Below, piece after piece: positions 8,802-19,600 of a stretch of DNA of 64,000 nt (positions within the stretch are counted from its first letter, which is position 1; each line of letters opens with the position of its first letter). A program made the translations under genes and the position numbers. Origin of the DNA: FEN-1088 sp031407985 (GTDB lineage: Bacteria; Myxococcota_A; Polyangia; Fen-1088); the NCBI GenBank assembly GCA_031407985.1, contig JANOJB010000189.1, positions 1 to 64,000 of the forward strand, written 5' to 3'. The notes below the pieces were generated by a model. It had not been told where the DNA came from and ran no database searches. It saw only the letters and a program-made list of their open reading frames with translations.

Positions 8802-11800
8802 GTGGCGCTTTACGATCCCGGGAAGGACGACGCCCCCCTCGCCCTGATGGCGTTGCCGGTCGTCGGAGACGTCCCCCCGATTCCCGAGCTGCAGCCGGTG
8901 CTGCCGAACGGGATCCACCTCCGTTGGGCGTTCGATCCAAACAAGGGATTCCCATGGTGGGGTTTCTACCTTTTTCGGCGGCCAACGCTGACCACGGGAG
9001 CTGTGACCTGCGCAGCGTCGCAGTTTGGGGGTTTCACGCCGGGACCTCTGCCTTCCCCGGATCTTCCGATCCCCCTTGGCACGTTTCACAGCGATCAGAA
9101 CCTCGTCCTCACCGACGACTTCCCGACGGGAGGGACGGTCGAGATTGATCTCTCCGCGCGTAGCTTCGTCAGCTTCAAGATGGACCAGTCTCTACCGAAC
9201 CGGCACGTCGACGTGACGATCGGGTTCGTCGAGAACTTCCCCCCGCCTGACGGCACACCGGGTCCCGGTGGCTCCCCGGGAACGGGCGGAGGGCTCGGTT
9301 CCGGGGCGCCGCAGCGGGGAATCTGCGGTTGCGGTTGTGATCATGCCGCGATAGGGCCGCTCGTCGACAGCGTGGTCGCGCTCGGCGGTGGCCAGTACCG
9401 CGCCACCTTTGGTTACGGTAACGAAGGCTCGGCGACCTCGATGCCGATAGGGCCTGAGAACAGGTTCTTCCCCGATCCCTCCGATCGCGGCCAGCCTACC
9501 CTGCTCGCGGGTGGGCAGCACAACAACGCGTTCAGCGTCGTTTTCGACGGACAACCACTCTCTTGGCGCCTCGCCGGCAGCACGGTCACCGTATCGGCCG
9601 CTGACGTAGGTAGCGGGGGAGGCACTGGAGGCGGCGGGAGTGATGGCGCTGGGATCGTGGTCAATGCGCTCCGGCAGGGCGTCGTCGTCGCGACGCGGGT
9701 GGTATCGGGAAGTGCGGGCCAGTTGGTGACCGTCAAGCTCGACTTCGAAGCCATCGACGAGATTCAGCTGACGCCGGGCCCGGCTCGACTCGTCGATATC
9801 TGCGTGATTCGCAATACCGATGGGCGCGGGCAAGGTTGGGCTCCGGTCCCGGGACTAACCCAGCCGGTCGCGCTGCCCGTTAAAGGGCCGAAGTATCCGA
9901 TATCGACGGGGACGCCTGACGTGTCTGCGTCACAGGCCCTCGCCCTTGCCCGTATCACATATGCCTTCCCGCTCCAGGGTGCTCCCCAGGGCACGCTCGA
10001 CACCATTGAGTGGGCCGGACAGAACTTTTCCGAGCTGCACGCGATGCTCTCGGCGATGGTGGCGTCCGGCCCGCCGGCCTTCATGGACCAGGTGATACCG
10101 GTTGTCACCGCTGATCCAGATCCCGACGATCCCAACGAATTCCGCCCGACGTGGACCAACCAATCAGCTCTCGCGATCGTCCTCGCGGCGTCCGCGAATC
10201 CGGCGATGGCGCAAATGCTAGGCCTCTACTTGGTGGACGGGGCTACCACCCCGGGCCAGAGCTACGACTACCTCCTCGTCGGCGACTATCGCAACGCAGC
10301 CAACGGCAACCTGAACACGATTCAGGCGCTCGTGAATGCCCAGAACTATACGAACATCGACGCGTACGAGAGGCTCGGCGTCGTATTAGCCACGACGCCT
10401 CCGCTGGCGCCACCGGATTCAGACAGCTTGCAGGCCTACGCTCTGCCGTTGTCGTCCGTCCCTGTCTCCGCTCCGGCTGACTCGGCAGGACTGATTGGGG
10501 TTCGCTGGGGGATAGCAAAGGCGTCCGAGCAAACGACGAAGATCGCGCCCACAGAGAGCTTTCTGTTTCACGTCTGGCGCAAAGACTTCGGCCGAGCCGG
10601 ACCTGGCGCAGCCGAGACCTTCGATCCGCCGAGCTTCTCGCGACAGACTGTCTTCCCCGTCGCCCCCGGCAAACCGCGTGTCGAGGATCCCCCGCCTACC
10701 TCGCTCGCCGGCTGGCCATCGGGCAGCCTGTTTCAACTGGATGGTCCGCTGATTGAAGGTTGGTACGCGTACCGCGTGAACGGAATCGATCTCTTCGGAC
10801 GCTACAGCGATCGCTCCGCGCTTGTCCCGTGGCTCGATCCGGATGGCACGCTCGAAGACGCACGCGCTGTCCACATCATCGACACGACACCACCTCCGCC
10901 CCCGAGCGCCATGCAAGCGTGGCTCCTCGATCCTGACGACACTTTCGTTCTCCAAGACACGGCGTACGCAACCTGGCGACAAGCCAACACCGGGAAGATC
11001 GGCCTGCGCGTCCGGTGGGCTTGGGGCCCCCAACAGCGACGACAGGCCCCCGACGCCCGGGAGTTCCGAATCTATTTGAACGCCGGCTCAGAGCTCGAGG
11101 AGGCCACCGTTCCCACGAACTGGAACCAGCGCATCGCGATCGTTGGAATGGGCGAGCAGATCGTTCCGCAGAGCCTGCTACCGCTACAAACGCCGCCCCC
11201 CAATCCCCAAAATATCATCGGTCAGTCGGTGTCCGTGAGCGGGGCGCAGGTCACGTTGCTCGATGGACCGTCGCTCGAGGGCATCCGCCCCGGCGAGGCC
11301 GAGCTGCAACTCGGGGTGAACTCGATCGGCCACCAGTTCGCGGTGGTCGACGTCGACGTTGCAAATCGTGTCGTCACCATCGACCAGTCGGTCCAGCAGA
11401 TCGGAACGATCACGTCGTGGGCCCTCCTCCCACTCCGCACGTACGAACTGTTCCTACCCGGGACCGCCCTCGCGACGCCCGCGGTGTTCACGCCGCCACC
11501 CGTTCCGCCGCGCGATGCGCCCGTCGCCTACAGCCTCGTCGGCGTTAGCTGCGCTGACGACAAGGATCGGGACGATCTCCGGCCCACGCCTCAGCCGCTA
11601 ACACCCCGGCTCGGGAACGAGGGGAGCGTCGGCGGCCCGTCCATGGTCGTCCAGATCCTGAGGAAGCCGCCCGATCCGCCAGCGGCCCCGTTCGATGAAG
11701 CGAGCCTACTCGCGACCCGGGCAGATTTCCTGAGTCGCTCGTTCTTCACCCTCCACGCGGTGAAACAGCCCCAGGGGCAGCCGGCGCTCGCCGTTCACGT

Positions 11801-12884
11801 TTACCGTGCCCTCGACGAAACGCTGTTCCAGGTCGACGGTGCCAAGGGATTCCCCAGCCCTCAACGGATCTCCGAGGCCAACGCACTCAACCGTGCCGCC
11901 TTGGGTCCAACCTGGACGATCGGTCGTCTGGGAGCAGCGGTTTCACAGTTGACCGCTCTCGCTAGTGCCACGGGCTACGCGGGCCTGACGAACGACGCGC
12001 GCCGCGTCCTGGCCAGCCTCCCCTCGAACGCGGCGGCGTTCAGCTGCATCACGCGTGCGCCGCTCCCGGCAACCGCCGGGGACGAACGTGGGCTGTCGGA
12101 TCCTCCTGGGTACAACCCGCAGGCCCGCAACGACCTCGTCGCCTTCACCGACATCCTCGACGGACGCGCGAGCAACCGATACTTCTACAGAACGACGCTC
12201 GTCGACGCCGCCCAGAACCAGAGCCCATTGGGGGTTGCGACTCCGCCGGTTGAGCTGCCGATCGTCACGCTACCCCCGGCGCCAGTGCTGCTCGACGCCG
12301 GCGCCGGCAGCCTCTCGGTTCGCCTCTCTTGGCAGTCGAGCCCAGACCCGACAGTGACCGAATACCGGGTCCATCGCGCGCCCTCGGAGGCAGCCTTGCT
12401 TCGCATGTCGCCGAGCGACGTGGTCCTGGTCGTGCCCGAAACGCAGGCTCCGGGACAACGCCCGGCGTCGATAACGAAGGACACCATTCCCAGCCCGGCC
12501 GGGACTGTCTTGTTCTATGCCGTGACCGCGGCGGCCGTTCCGGCCGCACCCGGTTTCCCGCGCGAGTCGGAGCCGTCGCGTATCGTGCCGCTCACGGCGT
12601 ACGACGATAGCCGTCCGGTGCCGCCCGCTTGGAGCGCGCCGCAGCCGCAAGCGGGTGGCCTGCTACTGCGATGGACGACACAAGACGCGACGTTGCTGAG
12701 GTTCCTGGTCCAGCGCAGCACTGCGGCCGCTCCCGACTGGATCGCCCTCAGCCCCTGGCTGGCCGGGGACGTGCGCCAGTACCTCGACAACACGCGCGCG
12801 GCTGCGACCCAGTACAGCTACCGGCTGCTCGTCCTCGATAACCGGGGTCGCCAGAACAGCGACTTCAACGTGGTGACGGCATGA
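8802..12884 (+). CDS. Large multi-domain beta protein with fibronectin-III-like C-terminus
   Basis: 1360 residues, GTG start preceded by GGAGG, no signal peptide. The N-terminus has LPNGIHLRWAFDPNKGFPWW, an Ig-like opening. Around residue 172 is a Cys cluster, GICGCGCDH. Immediately after it is a module (ATFGYGNEGSAT, DRGQPTLLAGGQHNNAFSV) that I know as a recurrent C-terminal module of bacterial secreted proteins, of unknown function. Several fibronectin-III-like repeats follow, clearest near residues 1150-1360 (VRLSWQSSPDPTVTEYRVHR, LLLRWTTQDATLLRFLVQRS). The domain content suggests a scaffold or adhesin rather than an enzyme. It overlaps the next gene by ATGA, indicating coupled translation. 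Confidence 0.6.
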   Translation: MALYDPGKDDAPLALMALPVVGDVPPIPELQPVLPNGIHLRWAFDPNKGFPWWGFYLFRRPTLTTGAVTCAASQFGGFTPGPLPSPDLPIPLGTFHSDQNLVLTDDFPTGGTVEIDLSARSFVSFKMDQSLPNRHVDVTIGFVENFPPPDGTPGPGGSPGTGGGLGSGAPQRGICGCGCDHAAIGPLVDSVVALGGGQYRATFGYGNEGSATSMPIGPENRFFPDPSDRGQPTLLAGGQHNNAFSVVFDGQPLSWRLAGSTVTVSAADVGSGGGTGGGGSDGAGIVVNALRQGVVVATRVVSGSAGQLVTVKLDFEAIDEIQLTPGPARLVDICVIRNTDGRGQGWAPVPGLTQPVALPVKGPKYPISTGTPDVSASQALALARITYAFPLQGAPQGTLDTIEWAGQNFSELHAMLSAMVASGPPAFMDQVIPVVTADPDPDDPNEFRPTWTNQSALAIVLAASANPAMAQMLGLYLVDGATTPGQSYDYLLVGDYRNAANGNLNTIQALVNAQNYTNIDAYERLGVVLATTPPLAPPDSDSLQAYALPLSSVPVSAPADSAGLIGVRWGIAKASEQTTKIAPTESFLFHVWRKDFGRAGPGAAETFDPPSFSRQTVFPVAPGKPRVEDPPPTSLAGWPSGSLFQLDGPLIEGWYAYRVNGIDLFGRYSDRSALVPWLDPDGTLEDARAVHIIDTTPPPPPSAMQAWLLDPDDTFVLQDTAYATWRQANTGKIGLRVRWAWGPQQRRQAPDAREFRIYLNAGSELEEATVPTNWNQRIAIVGMGEQIVPQSLLPLQTPPPNPQNIIGQSVSVSGAQVTLLDGPSLEGIRPGEAELQLGVNSIGHQFAVVDVDVANRVVTIDQSVQQIGTITSWALLPLRTYELFLPGTALATPAVFTPPPVPPRDAPVAYSLVGVSCADDKDRDDLRPTPQPLTPRLGNEGSVGGPSMVVQILRKPPDPPAAPFDEASLLATRADFLSRSFFTLHAVKQPQGQPALAVHVYRALDETLFQVDGAKGFPSPQRISEANALNRAALGPTWTIGRLGAAVSQLTALASATGYAGLTNDARRVLASLPSNAAAFSCITRAPLPATAGDERGLSDPPGYNPQARNDLVAFTDILDGRASNRYFYRTTLVDAAQNQSPLGVATPPVELPIVTLPPAPVLLDAGAGSLSVRLSWQSSPDPTVTEYRVHRAPSEAALLRMSPSDVVLVVPETQAPGQRPASITKDTIPSPAGTVLFYAVTAAAVPAAPGFPRESEPSRIVPLTAYDDSRPVPPAWSAPQPQAGGLLLRWTTQDATLLRFLVQRSTAAAPDWIALSPWLAGDVRQYLDNTRAAATQYSYRLLVLDNRGRQNSDFNVVTA

Positions 12885-14368
12885 GAATCCGCGCGGCAGT
12901 CTCTCTTCTCCAAGATCGCCCCCGCCGCTGGGCGATCGCAACCGCCACTGGCGCCGCCTTGTGCTCGGGCGGAACGCCACCCGCGCGGGCACAGACGGGC
13001 CGCACTCTCGAGGCGCACGTCTGGGCGCACGACGGCCAGGTCGGTCCCCTCGAGGCAGCATCCTCCGACGACTTCTGGACCAGCTCCGGCACACATTACC
13101 GCTTCGACGGGACGTCACTCGGCAAGCTCTCCTTCTCGGACCAACTCGGCGGATCTCCCCGGGAGATCGTCGCGGTGCGCGCTGGGTCCCACGGTCAGGC
13201 CTTCGTGCTCGGCGTTTGGTCGAGCGCCGGGTGGGGCCTTTCAGCGCACGATCCGCGAGGCAAGCAGCTTTGGCTCCGGCCACTCGGTCGGGCGGCGCCG
13301 AAGGACGCTGCCAAGAGCCCTGTCCGTCGCCGCTCGCAATCAGAACCGAAGTGGGAGGTTAGCGTGGCCGAGTTGTTGGGCGTCAGCGAGGCGGGCGACG
13401 TTACGGTGTCAGGATGGGTTCAGGGGTGCGTTGATCTCGCGCCCGCCCCGGCGAGCCAGGTCGAGTGCGCCTTACTCGAACGCGCGGGGAGGAACGCCGA
13501 TTCAAACGTCGACGCCTTCCCGCAGATCTTCTTCACCACCCGTTTTGACAAGAGCGGGGCCTGGAAGCGGTCGCGGGTCTATCCTCGACTGCCAGCCCGC
13601 GCGGCCGCTTGGTCAGGCGATGGGGATCGGCTGGCCGTGACGCTCAGCGGGTGGTGGAAGAAGACACTTACGTTCCAGGCTCCGGACGGAACGACGGGGT
13701 CAGTGACCTTCGGTCCCGACGATCCAGCCCAACGATCGGTGGTCGTCTTGTTCGACGGAGCGGGACATCTCGCCGGGGCCTTTCACTTGCTCGCGCGCAC
13801 CGGGCAGAGCATCCGTGACATGACCTTCGATCGGGCCGGTAAGTTGTGGTTGCTGGCCGCGTCGTCGCCGGGGCCCGAGATGCGGGGGCCCGGGACCCAG
13901 CACTCGGGAGCGTCCGCTGTCAGCTGCCTTTCGGTCGTCAGTATCGGTGTGAGGAACGAGCCTCCCTATTTCCACGGCACCAGCTGCGTCCCGGGCACCT
14001 CCGCCGATCTAGCCGGCGCGATCGACGTGGCGGCCGACGGCCGGGTCATCATAGGCGGGGCACCGAGCGGACTAGCCGACGGGGAGACACTGGAGCAGCC
14101 CACCGGCCTCGAGGCGGCGCCAGCGCCGCCTCGAGATGTCTGCGGCAACGTTGCGCGCGACTACCGGCAGACCCGCGTGGCCGTGACCCGCGCGGGAAAC
14201 CCGGACTGGAGTGTCCCAGTTCCGACGGTATTCGCCATCGGCCTAGCGAGCGGATGGACTTGCCTCGCGACCAACAAGCACTTGGCGTGCGTCCGGCCCG
14301 GCTCTCGGCGCGCGGGCTCGGCGCCCGCTCCCAGCGGACCAAAACCCAACACCTCACCGGCAAACTGA
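12881..14368 (+). CDS. Exported hypothetical protein, possible beta-propeller
   Basis: 495 residues. The N-terminus has an Arg-rich start, a hydrophobic segment and a likely signal-peptidase site near PARAQ (about residue 38). The body alternates short strands with Gly/Ser/Trp turns (GQAFVLGVWSSAGWG, AAWSGDGDRLAVTLSGWW, RAGKLWLLAASS), which resembles degenerate propeller blades; I cannot name a family. One of three cargo-operon products with an obvious export signal. Its start codon sits in ATGA with the previous stop, and its stop overlaps the next start by one base. Confidence 0.55.
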   Translation: MRIRAAVSLLQDRPRRWAIATATGAALCSGGTPPARAQTGRTLEAHVWAHDGQVGPLEAASSDDFWTSSGTHYRFDGTSLGKLSFSDQLGGSPREIVAVRAGSHGQAFVLGVWSSAGWGLSAHDPRGKQLWLRPLGRAAPKDAAKSPVRRRSQSEPKWEVSVAELLGVSEAGDVTVSGWVQGCVDLAPAPASQVECALLERAGRNADSNVDAFPQIFFTTRFDKSGAWKRSRVYPRLPARAAAWSGDGDRLAVTLSGWWKKTLTFQAPDGTTGSVTFGPDDPAQRSVVVLFDGAGHLAGAFHLLARTGQSIRDMTFDRAGKLWLLAASSPGPEMRGPGTQHSGASAVSCLSVVSIGVRNEPPYFHGTSCVPGTSADLAGAIDVAADGRVIIGGAPSGLADGETLEQPTGLEAAPAPPRDVCGNVARDYRQTRVAVTRAGNPDWSVPVPTVFAIGLASGWTCLATNKHLACVRPGSRRAGSAPAPSGPKPNTSPAN

Positions 14369-16629
14369 TGGCCAAGCCACTCCGCCTCTTCATCGAAACT
14401 CCGACCGAGTGGACGGTGGCCGCGCCGTATGGAATAGAGCCGGGCGGCGGTTTCTCGGAGGCGTTGGTCCTGTCGTCGACGACGTCGACCGGCAAAGCGA
14501 TCGCTGCGATGGCAGGCCGGTTGTCGACGCGCTATCCCGGCGAAGCCCGCCCGGACCCCGATACGCCCATCGAGGTGCCCGAGGACAGTCCCATCGCGGG
14601 CCGCGTCTTGCTCTACCTAGAGCCGTCGTTCAGCGACCTGATCGGCCGCAACAACACGCTGCGCGAGCTGATCCGAGCCGAGTTCTCCGGGCTGTCTTTC
14701 CGCTACATCGTCGATGCGACCACGCTGAACGCGGCCATTGGAGCTCGCCTCGACACCGTACCCATCGGGGCCAACCCGCGTCCCACTCGGGACCAGCTGG
14801 TGCGAATGTTCGCGGCGGGTCTCATCGACGTCTCGGTGACCGCAGGACAAGAGATCGGCAGGGCGCAACGAAGCGCGGGCGACGCCCTCCTACTCTTCAA
14901 CATCGGCAGTGACGAAGGATCGATGGACCCGTCCGACTTCTACGACCGTGCTCGCGACTTTGTCGAAGAGGGCCAAAACGCGGTCGACCAGCTCCTTGGA
15001 GTTGCGCCCTCGGTGTGGCCGATCCTCGGCGCGAACCGGACCCAGGTCATGCTGGAGACCGCAGCCGGCATCTACCCCTATTCAGTCCTACAGGAAGCGC
15101 GACGGCGGCTGAACCTGACGCGCGCTGATTGGCGGCTGATCGGAAACAACCAGAAAGCCATCTACCGGTCCCGGCTACTGACGCGCATCGGGCAGGCCCC
15201 GGCCGGCTCGACGGTACCGCCGTTCGAGTTCAACGACATCGACTGGCGAAACGTCTTTCAACTGGAGAGCGTGGCCGAGTTCTTCGTGAACTTCCGCGAG
15301 CCCTGGGATGGGAGCGTTCCGTTGGATCCGGACACGAACGTCCCCAAGACGCCCCAACAGGAGCCACGTCCCGAGTTAAGAAACCTTGACGTGGGGCGGC
15401 TCGACTTTCTGAACTTCTCCGGAGAGAACGCTACCAGCAACGGCGCAAACGTGGTCATCGGCGACGCGGGGATCCCGTTCGACAGGATCCGCGCTCATGC
15501 GACCAGAGGCGACGTTATCGTGCTCGACGCAGACACCGGGCGCCAGTCGCACACCTTTCGGATCACCGCGAAGAACGCCGCCAACAGCACCTTGACGCTC
15601 GACGCCGCGCCCACACTCCCCGCAGCCGGCAGCACCTGGACGATCAAACGCCGGCCCCAGCTGGTGCTGATCGATCCGATGGGCCCGCGCAGCACCGGTA
15701 CCAGCGCCACCGTCGCCAGCGTCGACGCCAACGGGTTCGCCACCCTACAGCTCGACGCCGCGCCGCAGCGGGTGAACCGGTTCTTCGACAACATCTACCT
15801 CCCCGACGATGCCACGCCCCGGCGCACCTATCGGATCCTCTCCGTGAACGGCCAGCAGGTCACCGTCCAGGGGTCACCGAACCTGGCCCCCTCTTCGCGC
15901 TGGCAGATTCAAGCCGGGCTGGGGGGCAACCTCGATCCCGCCAACCCAGCCGGGAACGCGCTTCCTTACGTTCTCGGACCGCTTGCGGCGGCGCGCGGGG
16001 AGGATCACTTCGACGGGACGATGTTCGTCATCTACGACGAGCGGGTTCGGTTGCGGGCGCGATGGAACAGTTACACCTCTCGGAACAATGTCGCGCGCGA
16101 CCTGCATTCCTCGATCGACGGCAACCGCGGCTACGACATCCGAGGCTACCGATCGTCGAACGCCTTTCGCGGTTACTCCTTGCAGGTCGCGGACTTCGGT
16201 CAGACAGACCGAGCAGGATACGACACCTGCACCTTCGCACGGTTCTTCTTCGATCCGCTTCGCCGACCTCCAGAGAACCCGGGTGGCGCGGCGCTCGCCG
16301 ATGCGGGCGGCAAGACCACGATTCGAATCCACTACTCGCAGGGGCAGCATCGGAATCACGGCTGTGACTCCGCTGGCTGCGTGGTCTCCTACCACATGCC
16401 GGACCTACGAACGGAGTGGGTCGAGATGTTCGAGGAGGAGTACCGCGCGCTGCATGCGGGCGCCGAAGAGCCGCAGATGGCCCGGCTACGCGGGGCGACG
16501 CAAGCCCGAGCTCAGCAACTGTGGCAGGGCAACCAGGTTTCCACGTGGACTGGGTCGATGGCGGGGACGCTGTGGTTGGTCAGGCCCGACCAGCTACCTG
16601 TGGGATACAACCGGCCTGGGGGGTTCTAG
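14368..16629 (+). CDS. Multi-domain protein with an internal repeat and a His/Cys-rich C-terminal domain
   Basis: 753 residues, no signal peptide. The start at 14368 forms TGATG with the previous stop; the upstream open frame back to 13846 overlaps gene 4 and is rejected. Residues 1-340 form an alpha/beta region of unknown family. Residues ~370-530 contain two related beta units (STLTLDAAPTLPAAGSTWTI and QQVTVQGSPNLAPSSRWQI), suggesting an internal duplication. About 590-700 contain the block IRIHYSQGQHRNHGCDSAGC, whose His-x(n)-Gly-Cys spacing is reminiscent of L,D-transpeptidase or related cell-wall folds, but the match is too short to assign activity. Two bases separate it from the giant gene downstream. 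Confidence 0.5.
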   Translation: MAKPLRLFIETPTEWTVAAPYGIEPGGGFSEALVLSSTTSTGKAIAAMAGRLSTRYPGEARPDPDTPIEVPEDSPIAGRVLLYLEPSFSDLIGRNNTLRELIRAEFSGLSFRYIVDATTLNAAIGARLDTVPIGANPRPTRDQLVRMFAAGLIDVSVTAGQEIGRAQRSAGDALLLFNIGSDEGSMDPSDFYDRARDFVEEGQNAVDQLLGVAPSVWPILGANRTQVMLETAAGIYPYSVLQEARRRLNLTRADWRLIGNNQKAIYRSRLLTRIGQAPAGSTVPPFEFNDIDWRNVFQLESVAEFFVNFREPWDGSVPLDPDTNVPKTPQQEPRPELRNLDVGRLDFLNFSGENATSNGANVVIGDAGIPFDRIRAHATRGDVIVLDADTGRQSHTFRITAKNAANSTLTLDAAPTLPAAGSTWTIKRRPQLVLIDPMGPRSTGTSATVASVDANGFATLQLDAAPQRVNRFFDNIYLPDDATPRRTYRILSVNGQQVTVQGSPNLAPSSRWQIQAGLGGNLDPANPAGNALPYVLGPLAAARGEDHFDGTMFVIYDERVRLRARWNSYTSRNNVARDLHSSIDGNRGYDIRGYRSSNAFRGYSLQVADFGQTDRAGYDTCTFARFFFDPLRRPPENPGGAALADAGGKTTIRIHYSQGQHRNHGCDSAGCVVSYHMPDLRTEWVEMFEEEYRALHAGAEEPQMARLRGATQARAQQLWQGNQVSTWTGSMAGTLWLVRPDQLPVGYNRPGGF

Positions 16630-16631
16630 AG

Positions 16632-19600
16632 ATGTTCTTCCGCAGTCTTAGTACCCTCGGCGCCTTCATTACCGATCAGATCTGGCCGACGGACTTCATC
16701 AGCCCGCCGAACCTCCCCGAGTTCCTGAACAACCTCTATGTCTCGGACTACAAGGTCGAGACCCTGGGCGACAAGACCATCGCCCACCTTTGGCTGGCCG
16801 TTCAGGCGGAGCTGGTCATTCACATGCCGGGGTTGGATGGCGTCGACCTCCTCCTCGCGCCTGGCCCCAGCGGCTACGACGCAACGTCCGTGAGCGAAGC
16901 GCCGGAAGAAGGGTTCGATCCCGACCCCGACCCCGAGGATCCGCCCAGTCCCTACAGCTTCAACGGCTTCACCTTCTTCTACGTCCAGCTGCTGCTCACC
17001 GAGGTCGGGCTGGTGTTTCCGGACCTCCGTCTCGTCCTGCGCTTTAAGTCGGACCTCTTGCACCCCGTGGACGCCGCCGGGAAAGCGACCACCGGGCCAG
17101 TGGAGATCGTGTTTCCGGGCGCGCTGCGGATCGACAGCAATTTCGAGTTGCACCTCGACGGGTTCGACTCGGTGAACCTGCCGCCCGTGATGATCGGGAC
17201 CAGCGGTGTCGTCATCTCGGCGGCCAATGTGAAGCTGGATCTCTCCCGCACCAGCAGCCCTCCGGAGATCGTCGCGGCCGGTTTCGACGAGTCGTTTCTG
17301 GGCGTCTTCATCGGCAACGCAAGCCTGACGCTCCCGGGCGGGCTGCTCGGCCCGGGCGCCGAAACGATCACGCTCACCAACGCAGCCCTCGGTTCGGGGG
17401 GAGTGAGCGGCACGGCCTCGTTGCCGTTGCAGGCGCCGGTCTTCAACGAGATGACCAACACCTACAATGGGCCACGCGCCGGGACCCTGTTCGGCGTGCC
17501 CTTCTGGCTATCGTCGGTGAACATCACGGTGAAGGCGAACGCCTTCGTCGAGGCCAAGCTGATCGGCGAGATGTTCATGCCGTTCTTCGACCGCCGCGTG
17601 CAGGTGCGGCTGGGGTTCGACGGCAACGGTGGCCTGTTGCTCCAGGTCGAAGGAGGCGGCGGGAGCGGTTCGCTGTTCACGGTGCAGGTGGCGTCCGGCG
17701 TGCAGCTCACCGTTCTGTCCCTCGCGGTCGAGGAGAAGGCGGGCAAGGGCCTGTTCCGCCTCGACACGAACCTGACCGTCACAAACGTTGGTGGGATCAC
17801 CAGTTGGCCCTCACCGCGAATCAACGGACTGCTCATCGACTCCGACGGGAACGTACAGATCGACGGCGGATGGATCGATCTCCCAAAGCAGGCCACGCTG
17901 GACCTCCACGGCTTCAAGATGGAGCTGACCAAGATCGGCTTCGGCAAGGAGGATAGCGGGGATCGCTGGATCGGCTTCTCGGGCGGCCTGAAGCTGGTCG
18001 ACGGGATCAAGGCTGGCGCGTCCGTAAAGGGTCTACGGATCATTTGGAGAAGCGCCTCCCAGCAGCCCGACATCTCACTGGAAGGTGTAGGGATCGACTT
18101 CGAGATCCCCAACAGCTTGTCAGTGACCGGCGCCGTCTCCTTGGTCGGAGAGAATTTTTCGGGCGCGGTGAAGGTAGTCGTCAAGCCGATCTCTCTCACC
18201 ATTGATGGTCAATTCCTGACTGGCAGAGTTGCAAGCACTGGCGAGCGCTACTTCGGAATCCTCCTCCACGGCGAGCTGCCAACGGGCATACCGCTAGGAG
18301 CGACCGGACTCGCCATCTATGGGTTTGCGGGGCTATACGGCCAGAATCTCGCACCCGGCAAGCGTGCCGATGAAGACTGGTTCGAGAACCCAGACGGTAC
18401 CCCGGGTTGGTACAAGCGGAGTCCCGCAGGCGTCGACGATCTCGTGAACAAGTGGTCTCCCACGCCTGGCGCCTTCGCGTTCGGGGCCGGCGTCACGCTC
18501 GGGACGTACTCCGACAACGGGTACCAGTTCAGCGGCCGGCTACTCCTGGTACTTAGCTTCCCCGGGCCGACGATCCTCATCGACGGGCGCGCCAACCTTT
18601 TCAAGAAGCGCTCTGAGCTCTCGGGCAACGATCCGACGTTCCGGGCGCTGGCGGTCATCCAGCCGGGGAAGTCGTTCCTGCTCGGCCTCGACGCGCATTA
18701 CAAGTACAAAGCAAACGGCAAGCTGCTCGACCTCAAGGGTAGCGCGGAGGCGTTCTTCGACTTCAACAACGCGGGCAACTGGCACATCTTCATCGGACGT
18801 AAGGACCCCGCGTTGAAGAAGCGCATCGCGGCCCGGCTGTTCAAGCTTTACGACGTCAACGGGTACTTCGAGCTCACTCCCACGAACCTTGCCGTAGGCG
18901 CGGGCTGGTCGTTCGACAAGTCATATGGCTTCAGCAGCCTGAAGGTGCACGTGCAGGCGTCGCTACAGGAGGACGCGGTCATTAGCTGGCACCCGAACCA
19001 CTTCACGGGCAGCGTGATCCTCGACGGTAGTGCCGGGCTCAGCGCTTTCGGCCACGGGATAGGCGTGCACGCCCACGCAGACATCTCTGGAGATGTATTC
19101 GAACCGTTCCACCTCCACGGCGGGTTCAGCGTGGGCATCGACCTGCCCTGGCCGCTGCCAAACTTGGGCGGCACCATCAACTTTGATTGGCAGGAGACCC
19201 TCACCTCTGCCCCCCCTCTTCCCCTCCCGCTGCGCGAGGCGACGGTCGAGCACACGAAGCGGATGCTCAAGTGGCCGATCCCACGCAACGGCAACAGCGG
19301 TGCGCTGCTGCCCGACAACAACGCCGGCGGCGATCTCGAGCTGCCTGGGAGCGCGCAGCTCGGCACCGTGCCCCCTGTCACCGCCCCGGTTCCGGCGGTC
19401 GCCCCCAAGGTCCCAGCGGACTCCGCGATCGGCCTCAGCTTCAGCCGGCCAATCAGTGACGGCGCGGGCGTGAGCGTCAATCCAACCGGTGTTGGTAAGG
19501 AGACCATCGGCGATGTGAGCAATCCGAAGAATCCGGTGGGGCCGTATTCGGCCTTCTATCAACTGTCGACCATTGCGCTCGAGAAGCGGGTTCCAGCGCC

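Noticed and set aside
13846..14367. N-terminal extension of cargo gene 5
   Set aside because: It overlaps gene 4 out of frame and the internal ATG at 14368 forms a normal TGATG coupling.
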